Part shown: piece by piece, positions 8,488 through 17,161 of the stretch | How the letters are laid out: the number at the start of each line of letters is the position of its first letter | Position numbering within the stretch: position 1 is the first letter of the stretch | Assembly (NCBI GenBank): GCA_017542915.1 | Contig: JAFXWI010000074.1 | Coordinates: 1 to 32,728 of the forward strand | Source of the DNA: Paludibacteraceae bacterium | GTDB taxonomy: Bacteria; Bacteroidota; Bacteroidia; Bacteroidales; Paludibacteraceae | Length of the DNA: 32,728 nucleotides | Direction of reading: 5' to 3' | Program-made: the position numbers and the translations under genes | The notes under the pieces: model-generated | Seen by the model: only the letters and a program-made list of their open reading frames with translations | Databases searched by the model: none | Told to the model about the DNA's origin: nothing

Positions 8488-11301
8488 ATGAAAAAGATTT
8501 TTACTACAGTTATAATGGCCTGCGTGCTGGCGGTCTCTGCGATGGCGGTGACGGTAAGCGACGCATCGGGTGTGTATCAAGGAAACTTGAATATCGGCGA
8601 CGATGAGTATCCGAACGAAGAGGTATATATCCTGCCGGGCGTGACGGCAAACACGATTACTTTTGTACTGCCGGATTTTAAGTTCAGCGGAGTTTCGCTG
8701 GGCGATATCGTGCTGGTGAATATCCCGATGAACGGTAGCGGTCAGTTGACGTTAAACAACCGTCCGTTGTATATCAAAGTTATCCAGACTCGTGCGGCGG
8801 TGTCGATGCTGAGCGGAAGCCAGATTAACGAGACAACAGCGAATGTGTCGCTGTCTATTGAGGCGGGTCTTCCGGAAGCTATTCCGGTGGTCTTTGTGGG
8901 CAACAAAGTGACGAACCGCAACTATGCCCTGAATAACGGAGAATTTGAAGGCAGTTGGTCAAATGGCGAACCGTCCGGATGGCATTCCTTTAATACGGCT
9001 ACAGGTGGTTTAGCCAGTTTCGTGAAAGGTACATCGCAGTTCTCGCAGAGCACGGACGTTCGCCCGGGCTCTGCAGGCTCGCATAGCGCACTGATTAAAA
9101 CCAAGAGCACTTTGGGAGCAAAAGGTAATGGCAACTGCACGAATGGTCAAATCAACGCCGGTTCAGCGAAAGCCGCTGATGCCAGCGGAAACTATAATTT
9201 CTCCGATCCATCCAACAACGGCTATAACACGGCTTTTGTAGGGCAACCAGATTCGTTGGTGTTTTGGGCAAAGTATATCCCGGGAGGCGGAAGTGTAACC
9301 GATGCATCCAACAAAGCCCGTGCAAATGCCGTGATTACCCAGAATGCCCGCTATCAGGATCCGGAAACCGGTTCTTATGGTTCGGTCAAGGTTGCAAGTG
9401 CAGCGATCAATTATTCTGCAACCAGTTCCAAAGGATGGCAGCGTCTGACTACGCCGTTTGTTTATACTTCGTTAGATCCTAAGACAGCGGCCTATATCTT
9501 GGTTACTTTTTCCACAAATGCAACACCTGGCGGAGGAAATTCTTCAGGTAGCAGCCCGGATAATGTGTATCTAGACGATGCGGAGATAGTTTACAACCAC
9601 TCTCTTACCTCGTTTAAGATGAATAATACGGCGATCTCGTTTACGAACGGAGCAGCCCAAACCGATGCGGAGTTCAGCGATAGCGAATATACTTTCACAG
9701 CAACCACCAATGCCAAGGCTGCAAAAACGTTTATCGGTTATGACGAGCAGAACAATCGCGTAAACGTATATGTTGTAGCAGATAGCTACTCTCAGGCAAA
9801 AGCATACTCCGTTTATACGCTTCAGATGGCAGAGCCGGTTCGCGATACAGAATATGCGTATTCGGCAACGACCTGCGCTAATGAGCCGTATTCGGATGAG
9901 TTGTTCACGAACTTGACCGAAGCAAAAACGTACACGACGCGCATCCCGAACGCGAAAGGCGGCGACTCGATTATCACGCTGACTCTGAACGTGCTGCCGG
10001 TTTATGCTTTCCCTGTCGAAGAAGCGACAATAAAGATGAATGAGAGTTACCCATGGCGTGGGAAAACCTATCAGAATCTCACTCCGGGCGTACATACGTT
10101 TGCTGATTCGCTGCAAACCAAGGCCGGTTGCGACTCTGTCTATACGCTGACGCTTACCGTTCAGTCGATCGGTTATTGGTACGACGAGACGATGAGCGTT
10201 TGTCAGAACGAAGAGGCGAGTTGGCATCAAAAAACGCTGAAGACTTCAGCTGCAGGTACGTTCACAGTCTATGACTCGCTACAATCGGTTTACGGTAAAG
10301 ACTCTATCTATCGGCTGACGCTGACCGTGCTACCGACCTACACGATGCCTTTAGAGGCAACGATCAAGATGAACGAGAGTTACACTTGGCGCAATAAGAC
10401 CTATGAGAATCTCACTCCGGGTGAATACACCTATGTGGACTCGCTGAAGACAAAAGCCGGTTGCGACTCCGTGCTGATGCTGACGCTGACGGTAGAGCCT
10501 ATAGGCTATTTGTTCGAAGAGACGATGAGCGCTTGTCGAAACGAAGAGGCGAGTTGGCATCAGAAAACGCTGAATACCTCGGAGGATGGCACGTTCACGA
10601 TCTATGACTCATTGAAATCGATCTACGGACAGGACTCCATCTACGCCCTGACGCTGACGGTTCATCCTGTGTATCTGTTCACGGAAGAGAAATACGTCAA
10701 CGAAGCCAACTTGGTTTGGCGCGGCAAAACCATTACAAACCTGCCTAAACGCGAGGAACCGTACCTGATTTACGACTCGCTGACCAGTCAGTACGGCTGT
10801 GACTCCCTCTACCTGCTTACCCTGCATGTATCCGACATACCTATTACGTACGGCAGCTACACCAACGAGTGCTGCGAAGGTGAGTTTATCCTCTTCGATG
10901 GTGTGGAATACAGAGAGTCGTTTGAGGGTGATGTACGTGTAGCTGAGAGAAATATCTATGATGGAGACTCCATCGTTCATGTGACCATCACCGTCTTCCC
11001 GTCGTATTATATCGAGGAAGAGATGACGATTGTCTTAGGTCAAGAGGCTCAATGGGAGTACTATGAGTTGAGTCAGTTCCCCTTAGGTTCGACGACCCTG
11101 AAGGCGGAATACTGGTCGGATGATTTCTGCGATTCTATCCGCGTACTGCACCTCACTGTTGAGCCCAAACCAATCGGTACGGGACTGCCGAACACGCTCT
11201 CCGAGAAGCGCGTAGCTCGCAAAGTGCTGTACAACGGACGTATCTATATCATCCGCAAGGACGAAAACGTATATGACGTATTAGGAAACAAAATACAATA
11301 A
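8488..11301 (+). CDS. Secreted Calycin-like/PCMD surface protein with alternating A/B cysteine repeats
   Basis: 937 residues. Signal peptide 1-20 (cut after A-M-A). Residues 21-140 resemble the Bacteroidetes Calycin-like domain (S-G-V-Y-Q-G-N-L start). Residues 145-372 resemble PCMD, a putative carbohydrate metabolism domain (N-G-E-F-E-G-S-W, G-W-H-S-F, R-P-G-S-A-G-S-H-S-A, D-S-L-V-F-W-A-K-Y, N-V-Y-L-D-D-A-E). Residues 373-450 form a short Ig-like module also present in the next protein. Residues 455-893 hold eight repeats ending G-x-D-S-x-x-x-L-T-L-x-V in two alternating types. The shared tail closes it (R-K-V-L-Y-N-G-R ... Y-D-V-L-G-N). Its start shares 18 bases with the next gene's start. 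I infer a surface ligand-binding partner of the upstream receptor; the ligand is unknown. The odd feature is the strict repeat alternation. Confidence 0.9.
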   Translation: MKKIFTTVIMACVLAVSAMAVTVSDASGVYQGNLNIGDDEYPNEEVYILPGVTANTITFVLPDFKFSGVSLGDIVLVNIPMNGSGQLTLNNRPLYIKVIQTRAAVSMLSGSQINETTANVSLSIEAGLPEAIPVVFVGNKVTNRNYALNNGEFEGSWSNGEPSGWHSFNTATGGLASFVKGTSQFSQSTDVRPGSAGSHSALIKTKSTLGAKGNGNCTNGQINAGSAKAADASGNYNFSDPSNNGYNTAFVGQPDSLVFWAKYIPGGGSVTDASNKARANAVITQNARYQDPETGSYGSVKVASAAINYSATSSKGWQRLTTPFVYTSLDPKTAAYILVTFSTNATPGGGNSSGSSPDNVYLDDAEIVYNHSLTSFKMNNTAISFTNGAAQTDAEFSDSEYTFTATTNAKAAKTFIGYDEQNNRVNVYVVADSYSQAKAYSVYTLQMAEPVRDTEYAYSATTCANEPYSDELFTNLTEAKTYTTRIPNAKGGDSIITLTLNVLPVYAFPVEEATIKMNESYPWRGKTYQNLTPGVHTFADSLQTKAGCDSVYTLTLTVQSIGYWYDETMSVCQNEEASWHQKTLKTSAAGTFTVYDSLQSVYGKDSIYRLTLTVLPTYTMPLEATIKMNESYTWRNKTYENLTPGEYTYVDSLKTKAGCDSVLMLTLTVEPIGYLFEETMSACRNEEASWHQKTLNTSEDGTFTIYDSLKSIYGQDSIYALTLTVHPVYLFTEEKYVNEANLVWRGKTITNLPKREEPYLIYDSLTSQYGCDSLYLLTLHVSDIPITYGSYTNECCEGEFILFDGVEYRESFEGDVRVAERNIYDGDSIVHVTITVFPSYYIEEEMTIVLGQEAQWEYYELSQFPLGSTTLKAEYWSDDFCDSIRVLHLTVEPKPIGTGLPNTLSEKRVARKVLYNGRIYIIRKDENVYDVLGNKIQ
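9850..11166 (+). repeat. Four A/B pairs of internal coding repeats
   Basis: Eight protein repeats (residues 455-893) alternate. Type A has an early Cys (C463, C572, C683, C795/C796) and a G-[GKQD]-D-S-I ending. Type B starts with a K-M-N-E-S-Y-x-W-R-like motif and ends with the Cys in G-C-D-S (C548, C659, C771, C881). The central pairs repeat with a 333-base DNA period; for example the 14-mer GAGGCGAGTTGGCA occurs in both near 10214 and 10547. Confidence 0.85.
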
Positions 11302-11329
11302 CCATTAATATTATCAAAACAACAAAAAA

Positions 11330-12892
11330 ATGAAAAAGATTTTTACTGTTTTAGTTGCCGGTCTGATGATGACGGCACAAGCATTTGCAGTCACCACCAA
11401 GGATGTCTGCGGTCAGTATGAAGGCGATCTGTTGCTTGGCTCAGAAGACAAATATCCTGAGAGTCAAGTGTATCTTCTTCCGGGTGTGACAGACAACACG
11501 CTCACGTTTGTCCTTCCGGACTTCAAGTATATGGGCGTAAGTCTCGGTAGTATCGTTCTGCCGAATATTACAATCAGCGAGGATGGCAAGTTCTCGATAG
11601 AGGAGACTACACTCTATCTGCAAGTTTTGCTGAATCTTCGTGCGACGATCAACATCTTGCCATCATATGAGGTAGAAGGCGTGACGTACACTTCGCAGGC
11701 TACAGCGAGTCAAGCAGGGATTGTATTGCAGATTGCTGAGCCTCAGACCCTAGAGGAGCCGATTATCGTTTGCTTCAAAGGAGATGCTGTTCGCAGCAAC
11801 AATTATGCGCTGCCGAACGGCGGTTTCGAGGGTGCATGGACCAATAACGAGCCGCAAGGCTGGCACTCGTTCGTTTCGGCTACCGGTCCCTTCTCAGGCT
11901 TTGTAAAAGGAAACACCGGACAGTTTGTACAGTCAGACGAAGTACGTCCTGGTTCTAAGGGTGCGCATAGCGCAGTCATTTCTTCCCAAAGTGTACTTGG
12001 TGGCGTGAATGCCAACGGTAACTGCACCAACGGTCAGATTTATGCCGGTTCAATGACTGCAGCAGATGCAACCGGTAACTACAACTTCTCCGATCCGGAC
12101 AGCGCGTTCAATACGCCGTTCCATGGACGTCCGGACTCCATCGTTTTCTGGGCTAAGTATATCCCCGGTGACCGCAATGCTTCTAATGCGGCTAACCAGG
12201 CTCGTCTGAATGCCGTCATCACTACGGACGCCCGTTATCAGGATCCGGAGGACGATCCTGCCAAATACAACGATGTACGTCTCGCTGCAGGTTTTGTGAA
12301 TTACTCGGCAACTTCCGATCTCGGATGGCAACGTATCTCTGTGCCTTTCGTATATGATCCGGCAAACTTGGACAAAGAGCCGGCATATATCCTCACCACT
12401 TTCACGACGAACATGGTTCCCGGTGGTGGTACCGGAACGAAAGATCAACCGGACAAGGTATATCTGGACGATGCAGAGTTGATCTATAACAATCATCTTC
12501 TCTCTCTTACCCTCGGCAGTGATGAGATCACTTTTGAAGGCGAGTCCTATAAGATTAATGACACCTATTGCGATTCCTGCGGTATTTTCGAAGGCGTAGT
12601 AGATGGTATTTCGGCTCAGTCGTTCTTCGCTTATGATGCACTCCATAAATGTGTATTCGTATATGTAATCGCCGATGACTATGCACAGTCCGGCAAATAC
12701 ACGGTATATCGTATCGATTATACGGACACGAATGCTGATGGTACCTCGCTGGATCCCAAAGTACCGGAAGAGCAAGGTGTCGAAGAAATTATTACTCACG
12801 AGGCGCGCTTCGAGAAGGTGCTGATCAATGGTCAACTGTTCATCCGTCGTGGTGATGTTTGGTTCAATGCCGCAGGTATACGAGTAAAGTAA
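11330..12892 (+). CDS. Secreted Calycin-like/PCMD surface protein (short paralogue)
   Basis: 520 residues, a paralogue of the first 450 residues of the preceding protein without the A/B repeats. Signal peptide 1-20 (ends A-F-A before V-T-T-K-D). The Calycin-like domain spans about 21-145 (C-G-Q-Y-E-G-D-L, V-Y-L-L-P-G-V-T, F-V-L-P-D-F-K). The PCMD-type domain spans about 150-390 (N-G-G-F-E-G-A-W, G-W-H-S-F, R-P-G-S-K-G-A-H-S-A, D-S-I-V-F-W-A-K-Y, V-Y-L-D-D-A-E). A small Ig-like module precedes the shared tail (G-V-E-E, then K-V-L-I-N-G-Q ... F-N-A-A-G). It is the third gene of the receptor operon (28-base gap) and is followed by a strong terminator. The duplication suggests two binding proteins serving one receptor (inference). 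Confidence 0.9.
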   Translation: MKKIFTVLVAGLMMTAQAFAVTTKDVCGQYEGDLLLGSEDKYPESQVYLLPGVTDNTLTFVLPDFKYMGVSLGSIVLPNITISEDGKFSIEETTLYLQVLLNLRATINILPSYEVEGVTYTSQATASQAGIVLQIAEPQTLEEPIIVCFKGDAVRSNNYALPNGGFEGAWTNNEPQGWHSFVSATGPFSGFVKGNTGQFVQSDEVRPGSKGAHSAVISSQSVLGGVNANGNCTNGQIYAGSMTAADATGNYNFSDPDSAFNTPFHGRPDSIVFWAKYIPGDRNASNAANQARLNAVITTDARYQDPEDDPAKYNDVRLAAGFVNYSATSDLGWQRISVPFVYDPANLDKEPAYILTTFTTNMVPGGGTGTKDQPDKVYLDDAELIYNNHLLSLTLGSDEITFEGESYKINDTYCDSCGIFEGVVDGISAQSFFAYDALHKCVFVYVIADDYAQSGKYTVYRIDYTDTNADGTSLDPKVPEEQGVEEIITHEARFEKVLINGQLFIRRGDVWFNAAGIRVK

Positions 12893-12920
12893 GTTGACAT
12901 TTGACATTTGAAAGTTATTT

Positions 12921-12954
12921 AGAGAAATCCTCGATTCGGGGATTTCTCTTTTTT
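12921..12954 (+). terminator. Intrinsic terminator of the TonB receptor operon
   Basis: AGAGAAATCCTC pairs with GGGGATTTCTCT (12 pairs, one G-T) around a five-base loop, followed by a run of T bases to 12954. Confidence 0.9.
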
Positions 12955-12967
12955 ATGTTCTGCTCCG

Positions 12968-13004
12968 ATACGATTATTAAGAATCAGTTACAACCTATTA
13001 TTAA
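12968..13004 (+). promoter_or_regulatory. Candidate regulator-binding region upstream of the adhesin gene
   Basis: Contains the exact copy of ATACGATTATTAAGA (12968-12982), here part of a near palindrome GATTnTTAAnAATC (12972-12985). A second ATTATTAA (12997-13004) follows at a 24-base step. The 15-mer ends 46 bases before the -33 element, compared with 50 before the receptor operon promoter. Confidence 0.45.
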
Positions 13005-13027
13005 AAACACGCGCGCGTACGAAAATA

Positions 13028-13059
13028 TTTGCGTATTTAAAATAAATATATTAATTTTG
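13028..13059 (+). promoter_or_regulatory. Bacteroides-type promoter for the adhesin gene
   Basis: TTTG (13028-13031), 20 bases, TAATTTTG (13052-13059), then CACGC. It predicts an AT-rich leader of about 110 bases. A second TACATTTTG-like element further down the leader lacks a convincing partner and is not preferred. Confidence 0.7.
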
Positions 13060-13174
13060 CACGCTATTTTGAGGATATATAGAAGCGATTCTTATGTTTT
13101 ATCTTAAAAATCGTACATTTTGCAAACCCCACTTAGCAAAACAACAAGAAAACAATAAATTTATATAATTAGGT

Positions 13175-16100
13175 ATGAAAAAGATTCATTTATTAACACA
13201 AATTATTTTATTTGTGACCCTTTTAGTCTCATCTGCATCCTATGCACAAGAGCACTTACCGCTATCGGGCAAATCATACACCATTGGTAATGGAAGCGCG
13301 ACCGATTGGACGCACAAATACGAGACTCTCTCGTTTCAAGGAGTGCCGGATAAACTATCGTTTAATTATGCGTACATTTATACGGCACAGGCCAATATTG
13401 GTAACCCGACGCTGAATTTTGCCAGTCTTTCATCTTTCGCACAAGCTATTTTAGGATTAGGAGGATATAGCGACACTCGAAAAGGTGTTGGCAACACGCA
13501 TATGCTCTACATCGAAGAGAGTGCGAATGGTACAAATTGGACAACGATTTGGACCAACGATGATGCGACGAATAAAAACACTCACTCTTCCGGAGATATC
13601 CAACTCTCCAAATCGACACGTTATGTTCGTTTCCACCACTCTTGTAACTTCTCCAACTCGTACACCAACATCAGCATTTCGGAGTTGAAATATCTGGAGG
13701 ATCCGGATCCGGCAGAAGTGGATTTCGGAAGTGCTGTTATTAATACGGGTGAGGTAACCATGACTTCGCTGCTGAACTGGTGTAACATTGCTCCATTGAC
13801 TGTTACATGCGATAACCCGCGTTTTACCGTAACACCGAACGAGTTCGGTAATATAGACACCTACGGTTCGCAGATTCTGACTATCTCTTACACGCATACA
13901 GATGAAGCAGGTTCCAATGAAGGCGACATCACCATCACCAATGGTACGAATACCAAGACGATTCACGTGAGTGCTACTACCACCAAGCGTCAACAGACCA
14001 TCACTTGGAATAACGATTTAGCTGCTACCGGCTATGCAATGAATATCGGAGAACAATATCCGGATGCCGGAATCGTTCCTGAGATAGCTACTGCTACCAG
14101 CGGAGGACGTATTACATATACCTCCGATAATTCCGATGTGATTGAAGTGATTGCAGATACCGCATTGTTAGCTAAGACGGTGGGAACAGTCAATATCACC
14201 GCTTACCAAGCCGGTGATGGTGAGTACGATGAGGTTAGTGACACGAAGTCGTTTATCGTAACTCCGCTACAGAAACAATCTATTATATGGGATCAGAATC
14301 TGTATGGACTGCTTACCACCGGAGAGCCTGTTGTCCTGACAGCTACTGCTACCAGCGGAGGAGAGATCGTCTATACCTCCCACGATGAGAGTGTAGTTAC
14401 CATCAGTGGAAATGTGCTGACGATAGTTGGCGAAGGTGAGACCTATATCACGGCTACGCAAGCGGGATTTGTAGATGCCAACGAGATAGAATGGCTTGCG
14501 GTATCGCAAAACAACTATGTGGTTGTCCGCAATCCGGCATCACAATGTAATGGTTTGGCACTGTCTCAAAGCACACTGACCTTGAACGGCAGTAAGTTAA
14601 GTCAGGACTATAATCTGTCAGGTATTCCTGCTACATTGACCTTTACGGCAAAACACGGCACTAAAAATACCAGTACTTGGGGTAGTGCTACCTACTCTGC
14701 TCTCATCGTTGAGCAGTACGCGTACATCAATAATCTTTGGGATTGGTATCAGGTCTATAATCAGGTGGTGGGAACAGGCGACACACAATCCGGTAATATT
14801 ATGCTGGATGAGTCTGCTACCAAACTGCGTTTCCGTACGTTAGAGACCGGAACCGACCACACAATCAGTAATATCCGCGTAACGAGACAGAAATTCATGC
14901 GTTCGGATGTAATGGCTGTTAATGAGAATGTTGAGGCAAACGCTACTTGGCAAAAGACCATCACCATCAGTCACTCCAATATCGATCTCATGACCGTGAC
15001 ATCCAAACAAGGACTGCTGAATATCAATGTCACGACTTTGGGAGAAGGATGCGATGATTTCAGCGATGATGCCTTTACCGTTTCGCTCACTCCGACCGTC
15101 AAATACGAGGATTATTATGACACCATCGTCATCACCGACGAGAAAGCAGATCCGACCATCATCGAGATTCCGGTTCATCTCTTCTCGCAAGGATTGAACC
15201 AAGTCATCAATGACTTTGAGTTAGCTGCATCGAGCCTGACGACCGATGTGTTGGAGCCGTTCCACGCTACAGCAACGAGCGGATTGAAGGTTGTTTACCT
15301 CAGTTCGGACAGCACTATCGCTTATGTGGATGAGAACAAGCAGCTGATCATCCTTGCTGCCGGAACGGTTACTATCACCGCTTATCAGGCAGGTGACGAC
15401 CGTTATGAGTCTGCTTCGGATGACAAGACGATCAAGATCCAGTTGACACCGACGACGATCACCGCAGCTCCGCAAGCAACTGAAATCGCAGCAGGACAGA
15501 GTCTTGCTAACTCCAAGCTCATCGGCGGACAGGGCTCTGTAGAAGGTTCGTTCGCTTGGCAAGCTCCTGAGACGAAGCCGGAAGCAGGAGAGCAGACCTA
15601 CACAGTAGTCTTTACTCCGACGAATAATACCATCTATGATACCGCTACCATCGAGGTGAAAGTTCATGTAGCAGACGGTCAGATCGCTCAGTCGATTACA
15701 TGGGAGGATGTCTTCCCCGAACTGTTCTACCAAGGAATGAGCTTCGAACTGACAGCTACCGCTTCGTCCGAACTGCCGGTAGAATATACCTCTTCCGATG
15801 AGACGATTGCACGCATAGAAGGTACGACCCTCTATCCTTTGGCTGCCGGAACAGTAACGATCACTGCTACGCAACCGGGCGACGAGTTCTATTTCGCTGC
15901 CGATTCGGTTAAGAAACAGCTGATCGTTTCTCCGATACCGACCACCTACGGTGAGTATCAGGCGTCCTTCTGCGACGGTGACTCGGTTGAGTTTGCCGGA
16001 AAATGGTACTTCGTTGCTACAGAAGATAGCGTCCTTGTGCCGGAGAAAAACATCTACGGAGGTGACTCCATCGTAGCATTCACAGCTACCGTTCTGCCGC

Positions 16101-17080
16101 GTCATTTCTTTGCAGAGGACACGACTATTAACATGAATGACAATCTCCTTTGGCGCGAAAAAGAATACGGACTCTTTACTCCGGGCACTTACACGCTGTA
16201 CGACTCGCTCAAAAACATCGAAGGCTGCGACTCTGTATATGCGCTGCAGTTGACGGTGAACGCTATTCCTTACCTCATTGAGGAAGTGACAACCGCTTGT
16301 CAGCACGAAGATGCCCTCTGGCGTGACCGGACGCTTCCTACCGCTGAAGCAGGTACGTTCGTTCTCTATGACTCGCTGCAGTCGATCTACGACATGGACT
16401 CTGTTTATCAGTTGACGCTGACCGTCTATCCGGCCTATGCCCTCGAAGACAAAGAACAAACGATCTACGTAGGCGCAACGGCTGAATGGAGAGGCATTGA
16501 TCTTAGCCTGATACCGGTGGGCGACACCCTCCTGACGAAGACCTACTCTACTCTTCAGGGCTGTGACTCCGTCTATACAATGCGCCTGACGGTGAACGAA
16601 GCTCCGACCACTTATGGTGTTGACTCGATCTATATCTGCGGAAGAGGCGAGACCGCTTATTACGACAATGTGCCTTATACCAAGCCGAGCAAGATGCCGT
16701 TCACGGTGACCTTGAGCACTCAGAATCAGTTTGGCGGTGACTCCATCGTGGAGTTGTGGGTTCTCGCTTCGAACAAATATGACATGTCTTTCAGCAAGGA
16801 GATCAAAGAAGGTGACGTAGAAGAATGGCAAGGTATTGACCTGAGTCTTCTGCCTGCCGGAGATACCACGCTCGTAGTGATCTACACGACAGTTCACGGA
16901 TGTGACTCCACCTATACGCTCCATCTGACCGTCAAGCCCGTACAACAGACGACGACGGCATTGGATAACGCAGACGCTGTGGAGGACAAGCCGTACAAGT
17001 TCTTCCATAACGGACAGATGTACATCCGCAAGAACGGTCAGCTCTATAATCTCCAAGGTATCAAGGTAGATGAAGAGTAA
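13175..17080 (+). CDS. Giant secreted multi-Ig adhesin-like protein with A/B cysteine repeats
   Basis: 1301 residues. Signal peptide 1-25 (ends S-Y-A-Q). A discoidin-like beta-sandwich (about 28-175) plus an Ig-like module (about 178-268) recur as a second diverged copy (about 455-577 and 578-672). Between and after them are bacterial Ig-type modules (about 271-365, 366-450, 673-757, 838-920; hallmarks Q-x-I-x-W, T-Y-T-S-D or V-Y-L-S-S-D, G-T-V-x-I-T-A-x-Q-x-G-D) and an MBG-like module (758-832). Residues 921-1255 hold three A/B repeat pairs in the same cysteine register as the 8488-11301 protein. The tail reads K-F-F-H-N-G-Q ... Y-N-L-Q-G-I-K, with three extra acidic residues at the end. No catalytic motif was seen, so adhesion or scaffolding is inferred. 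It is a single-gene unit with its own promoter and terminator. Confidence 0.9.
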   Translation: MKKIHLLTQIILFVTLLVSSASYAQEHLPLSGKSYTIGNGSATDWTHKYETLSFQGVPDKLSFNYAYIYTAQANIGNPTLNFASLSSFAQAILGLGGYSDTRKGVGNTHMLYIEESANGTNWTTIWTNDDATNKNTHSSGDIQLSKSTRYVRFHHSCNFSNSYTNISISELKYLEDPDPAEVDFGSAVINTGEVTMTSLLNWCNIAPLTVTCDNPRFTVTPNEFGNIDTYGSQILTISYTHTDEAGSNEGDITITNGTNTKTIHVSATTTKRQQTITWNNDLAATGYAMNIGEQYPDAGIVPEIATATSGGRITYTSDNSDVIEVIADTALLAKTVGTVNITAYQAGDGEYDEVSDTKSFIVTPLQKQSIIWDQNLYGLLTTGEPVVLTATATSGGEIVYTSHDESVVTISGNVLTIVGEGETYITATQAGFVDANEIEWLAVSQNNYVVVRNPASQCNGLALSQSTLTLNGSKLSQDYNLSGIPATLTFTAKHGTKNTSTWGSATYSALIVEQYAYINNLWDWYQVYNQVVGTGDTQSGNIMLDESATKLRFRTLETGTDHTISNIRVTRQKFMRSDVMAVNENVEANATWQKTITISHSNIDLMTVTSKQGLLNINVTTLGEGCDDFSDDAFTVSLTPTVKYEDYYDTIVITDEKADPTIIEIPVHLFSQGLNQVINDFELAASSLTTDVLEPFHATATSGLKVVYLSSDSTIAYVDENKQLIILAAGTVTITAYQAGDDRYESASDDKTIKIQLTPTTITAAPQATEIAAGQSLANSKLIGGQGSVEGSFAWQAPETKPEAGEQTYTVVFTPTNNTIYDTATIEVKVHVADGQIAQSITWEDVFPELFYQGMSFELTATASSELPVEYTSSDETIARIEGTTLYPLAAGTVTITATQPGDEFYFAADSVKKQLIVSPIPTTYGEYQASFCDGDSVEFAGKWYFVATEDSVLVPEKNIYGGDSIVAFTATVLPRHFFAEDTTINMNDNLLWREKEYGLFTPGTYTLYDSLKNIEGCDSVYALQLTVNAIPYLIEEVTTACQHEDALWRDRTLPTAEAGTFVLYDSLQSIYDMDSVYQLTLTVYPAYALEDKEQTIYVGATAEWRGIDLSLIPVGDTLLTKTYSTLQGCDSVYTMRLTVNEAPTTYGVDSIYICGRGETAYYDNVPYTKPSKMPFTVTLSTQNQFGGDSIVELWVLASNKYDMSFSKEIKEGDVEEWQGIDLSLLPAGDTTLVVIYTTVHGCDSTYTLHLTVKPVQQTTTALDNADAVEDKPYKFFHNGQMYIRKNGQLYNLQGIKVDEE
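15935..16939 (+). repeat. Three A/B pairs of internal coding repeats
   Basis: Six protein repeats (residues 921-1255): type A with C933, C1042, C1155 and endings Y-G-G-D-S-I, Y-D-M-D-S-V, F-G-G-D-S-I; type B with G-C-D-S Cys at C1018, C1130, C1243. Neighbouring B-to-A cysteines are 24-25 residues apart, as in the 8488-11301 protein. Confidence 0.82.
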
Positions 17081-17102
17081 ACCATTCTGCAAACAATGAA
17101 AC

Positions 17103-17143
17103 AAAAATAGAGTGTTCCGAATAATTGGAACACTCTATTTTTT
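17103..17143. terminator. Bidirectional terminator between convergent adhesin and aminopeptidase genes
   Basis: A perfect 16-base-pair stem (17103-17118 with 17127-17142; loop GAATAATT) has an A run on its left and a T run on its right, so it can stop transcription from both sides. Confidence 0.92.
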
Positions 17144-17161
17144 GTTGTGACTACTATGCGA

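Noticed and set aside
15221..17104. A 627-residue open frame on the minus strand opposite the adhesin
   Set aside because: It is a shadow of the adhesin's A/B and Ig repeats: no signal peptide, no recognisable domain, biased composition, and it runs over the bidirectional terminator region.
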